Shown here: piece after piece, positions 61,001 through 64,000 of the stretch | Numbering within the stretch: position 1 is the stretch's first letter | Layout: the number at the start of each line of letters is the position of its first letter | NCBI RefSeq assembly: GCF_050003625.1 | Contig: NW_027445852.1 | Location: 930,001-994,000, forward strand | Direction: 5' to 3' | Length of the DNA stretch: 64,000 bases | DNA from: Haematobia irritans | Taxonomy: Eukaryota; Arthropoda; Insecta; Diptera; Muscidae | Position numbers and translations under genes: made by a program | The notes under the pieces: model-generated | What the model saw: only the letters and a program-made list of their open reading frames with translations | Databases searched by the model: none | What the model was told of the DNA's origin: nothing

Positions 61001-64000
61001 GATGGTCACGAATTGAGGTCCTTTTGGCTCTAGGACGCATATTTAAGGAGTTATGGCCAAAATAAGTTTTTCATATAAAAATTTAAATTTTTTGAGGATT
61101 TTCGTCGAAATTTGGATTTTTTGGGGGTGGTCACGAATTGAGGTCCTTTTGGCTCTAGGACGCATATTTAAGGAGTTATGGCCACAATAAGTTTTTCATA
61201 TAAAAATTTCAATTTTTTGAGGATTTTCATCAAAATTTTGATTTTTTGGGGATGGTCACGAATTGAGGTCCTTTTGGCTCTAGGACGCATATTTAAGGAG
61301 TTATGGCCAAAATAAGTTTTTCATATAAAAATTTAAATTTTTTGAGGATATTCATCAAAATTTTGATTTTTTGGGAGTGATCACGAATTGAGGTCCTTTT
61401 GGCTCTAGGACGCATATTTAAGGAGTTATGGCCCAAATAAGTTTTTCATATAAAAATTTCAATTTTTTGAGGATTTTCGTCGAAATTTGGATTTTTTGGG
61501 GGTGGTCACGAATTGAGGTCCTTTTGGCTCTAGGACGCATATTTAAGGAGTTATGGCCAAAATAAGTTTTTCATATAAAAATTTCAATTTTTTGAGGATT
61601 TTCATCAAAATTTTGATTTTTTGGGAGTGATCACGAATTGAGGTCCTTTTGGCTCTAGGACGCATATTTAAGGAGTTATGGCCAAAATAAGTTTCTCATA
61701 TAAAAATTTCTATTTTTTGAGGATTTTCGTCGAAATTTGGATTTTTTGGGGATGGTCACGAATTGAGGTCCTTTTGGCTCTAGGACGCATATTTAAGGAG
61801 TTATGGCCAAAATAAGTTTTTTATATAAAAATTTCAATTTTTTGAGGATTTTCATCAAAATTTTGATTTTTTGGGGGTGGTCACGAATTGAGGTCCTTTT
61901 GGCTCTAGGACGCATATTTAAGGAGTTATGGCCAAAATAAGTTTTTCATATAAAAATTTCAATTTTTTGAGGATTTTCGTCGAAATTTGGATTTTTTGGG
62001 GATGGTCACGAATTGAGGTCCTTTTGGCTCTAGGACGCATATTTAAGGAGTTATGGCCAAAATAAGTTTTTCATATAAAAATTTCAATTTTTTGAGGATT
62101 TTCATCAAAATTTTGATTTTTTGGGGATGGTCACGAATTGAGGTCCTTTTGGCTCTAGGACGCATATTTAAGGAGTTATGGCCACAATAAGTTTTTCATA
62201 TAAAAATTTCAATTTTTTGAGGATTTTCGTCGAAATTTGGATTTTTTGGGGGTGGTCACGAATTGAGGTCCTTTTGGCTCTAGGAAGCATATTTAAGGAG
62301 TTATGGCCAAAATAAGTTTTTCATATAAAAATTTCATTTTTTTGAGGATTTTCGTCGAAATTTTGATTTTTTGGGGGTGGTCACGAATTGAGGTCCTTTT
62401 GGCTCTAGGACGCATATTTAAGGAGTTATGGCCAAAATAAGTTTTTCATATAAAAATTTCAATTTTTTGAGGATTTTCGTCGAAATTTGGATTTTTAGGG
62501 GGTGGTCACGAATTGAGGTCCTTTTGGCTCTAGGACGCATATTTAAGGAGTTATGGCCCAAAATAAGTTTTTCATATAAAAATTTCAATTTTTTGAGGAT
62601 TTTCGTCGAAATTTGGATTTTTTGGGGGTGGTCACGAATTGAGGTCCTTTTGGCTCTAGGACGCATATTTAAGGAGTTATGGCCAAAATAAGTTTTTCAT
62701 ATAAAAATTTCAATTTTTTGAGGATTTTCATCAAAATTTTGATTTTTTGGGGATGGTCACGAATTGAGGTCCTTTTGGCTCTAGGAAGCATATTTAAGGA
62801 GTTATGGCCAAAATAAGTTTTTCATATAAAAATTTCAATTTTTTGAGGATTTTCATCAAAATTTTGATTTTTTGCGGGTGGTCACGAATTGAGGTCCTTT
62901 TGGCTCTAGGACGCATATTTAAGGAGTTGTGGCCAAAATAAGTTTTTCATATAAAAATTTCAATTTTTTGAGGATTTTCGTCGAAATTTGGATTTTTTGG
63001 GGGTGGTCACGAATTGAGGTCCTTTTGGCTCTAGGACGCATATTTAAGGAGTTATGGCCAAAATAAGTTTTTCATATAAAAATTTCAATTTTTTGAGGAT
63101 TTTCATCAAAATTTTGATTTTTTGGGAGTGATCACGAATTGAGGTCCTTTTGGCGCTAGGACGCATATTTAAGGAGTTATGGCCCAAAATAAGTTTTTCA
63201 TATAAAAATTTCAATTTTTTGAGGATTTTCGTCGAAATTTGGATTTTTTGGGGGTGGTCACGAATTGAGGTCCTTTTGGCTCTAGGACGCATATTTAAGG
63301 AGTTATGGCCAAAATAAGTTTTTCATATAAAAATTTCAATTTTTTGAGGATTTTCATCAAAATTTTGATTTTTTGGGGATGGTCACGAATTGAGGTCCTT
63401 TTGGCTCTAGGAAACATATTTAAGGAGTTATGGCCAAAATAAGTTTTTCATATAAAAATTTCAATTTTTTGAGGATTTTCGTCGAAATTTGGATTTTTTG
63501 GGGGTGGTCACGAATTGAGGTCCTTTTGGCTCTAGGACGCATATTTAAGGAGTTATGGCCAAAATAAGTTTTTCATATAAAAATTTCAATTTTTTGAGGA
63601 TTTTCGTCGAAATTTGGATTTTTTGGGGGTGGTCACGAATTGAGGTCATTTTGGCTCTAGGACGCATATTTAAGGAGTTATGGCCAAAATAAGTTTTTCA
63701 TATAAAAATTTCAATTTTTTGAGGATTGTCATCAAAATTTTGATTTTGTGGGAGTGATCACGAATTGAGGTCCTTTTGGCTCTAGGACGCATATTTAAGG
63801 AGTTATGGCCAAAATAAGTTTTTCATATAAAAATTTAAATTTTTTGAGGATTTTCATCAAAATTTTGATTTTTTGGGAGTGATCACGAATTGAGGTCCTT
63901 TTGGCTCTAGGACGCATATTTAAGGAGTTATGGCCAAAATAAGTTTTTCATATAAAAATTTCATTTTTTTTGAGGATTTTCGTCGAAATTTTGATTTTTT
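58096..64000 (+). repeat. Mixed monomer domain running off the window
   Basis: About 47 monomers, largely of CGTCG/TTTGGA and CATCA/TTTTGA classes alternating irregularly. Odd copies include a nine-T tract with GAGAATTTTCGTTG near 59336, TTTTATGAGG near 59838 and TTTTTTTAAGAATTTC near 60962. The array is still in mid-monomer at base 64000. Confidence 0.7.

Larger units (their letters stand above)
1..64000 (+). repeat. 125-bp tandem satellite array filling the whole window
   Basis: The same unit repeats head to tail without interruption. Successive ATGGCC starts lie 125 bp apart in most copies (for example 29457 and 29582), with length variants of 124, 126, 121, 113 and 76 bp. Conserved landmarks in nearly every copy are ATGGCC, TTTTTCATATAAA, GGTCACGAATTGAGG, GGCTCTAGGACGC and ATATTTAAGGAGTT. 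All copies read in the same direction; I found no inverted unit and no foreign insertion. By hand count the consensus monomer has 33 A, 49 T, 29 G and 14 C, so the plus strand is strongly T- and G-rich along all 64 kb. Such arrays are typical of eukaryotic heterochromatin, including centromeres. Family and species are not recognised, and no coding function is supported. Confidence 0.99.

Noticed and set aside
1..64000. CRISPR array
   Set aside because: Repeats are contiguous 125-bp units with no unique spacers between short direct repeats, and no cas genes are present.
1..64000. Poly-T runs as RNA polymerase III or rho-independent terminators, and TATAAA as a TATA box
   Set aside because: They are part of the monomer and recur every 125 bp; there is no tRNA-like A/B box, no GC-rich stem before the T-run, and no gene to serve.
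1..64000. Assembly artefact from collapsed or looped repeat
   Set aside because: The copies carry private point changes, indels and differing HOR lengths rather than exact repetition, which an artificial loop would not produce. Individual near-identical pairs (5.9-8.2, 47.5-50 and 54.6-58.1 kb) still deserve confirmation in long reads.

Overview
The whole window is one tandemly repeated satellite DNA array. The unit is about 125 bp, repeated head to tail roughly 510 times, always in the same orientation, from the first base to the last. I see no unique sequence, no gene, no RNA gene, no transposon insertion and no array edge, so the array continues beyond both ends. Long uninterrupted AT-rich satellite of this kind (consensus about 34% G+C) points to constitutive heterochromatin of a eukaryote: centromeric, pericentromeric or subtelomeric. 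I do not recognise the family and cannot name the species. An invertebrate would be unsurprising, but that is a guess.

The monomer, counted from the conserved ATGGCC, has two halves. Positions 1-70 hold seven A/T tracts spaced close to one helical turn, followed by GTCG and a G-run. Positions 71-125 are more GC-rich and better conserved (GGTCACGAATTGAGGTCC, then TTTTGGCTCTAGGACGC, then ATATTTAAGGAGTT). Most variation falls at a few linked diagnostic sites: TTTCAATTT / TTTCATTTT / TTTAAATTT / TTTCTATTT near 31-37; CGTCGAAATTTGGA versus CATCAAAATTTTGA at 51-64; GGGGGTGGTC / GGGGATGGTC / GGGAGTGATC at 71-80; GTCC or GTCA at 91-94; GGACGC or GGAAGC at 106-111; and a one-base insertion giving GGCCC at the start.

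Combinations of these sites recur in fixed order and reveal higher-order repeats (HORs). From left to right: 1-5.9 kb is irregular. 5.9-8.2 kb is a tandem pair of 1,124 bp (9 monomers). 9.3-25 kb is a series of HOR units of 2,576, 1,450, 950, 1,450, 2,575 and 2,369 bp, five of whose junctions carry a 76-bp deleted monomer. 25.15-28.8 kb has two units near 2.0 and 1.75 kb. 29-35.5 kb is mixed, with a three-monomer cassette repeated three times at 33.6-35.0 kb. 35.6-40.5 kb has a period near 2.0 kb in three copies. 40.5-47.5 kb is mixed. 47.5-50.0 kb has a pair 1,379 bp apart. 54.6-58.1 kb has three copies of a 1,124-bp unit, the third with one extra monomer. 58.1-64 kb is mixed.

The open reading frames of 67-166 codons on both strands follow from the repeat and are not genes: wherever a monomer gains one base (126 bp = 42 codons) the frame stays open into the next copy. 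The observations most worth following are the HOR architecture with its deleted-monomer tag, a 17-bp motif that matches 7 of 9 essential CENP-B-box positions in one monomer class and is degraded in the other, the helically phased A/T tracts, and a 19.6-kb block lacking the 126-bp monomers. All positions and spacings were read by eye; HOR edges are accurate to within about one monomer.
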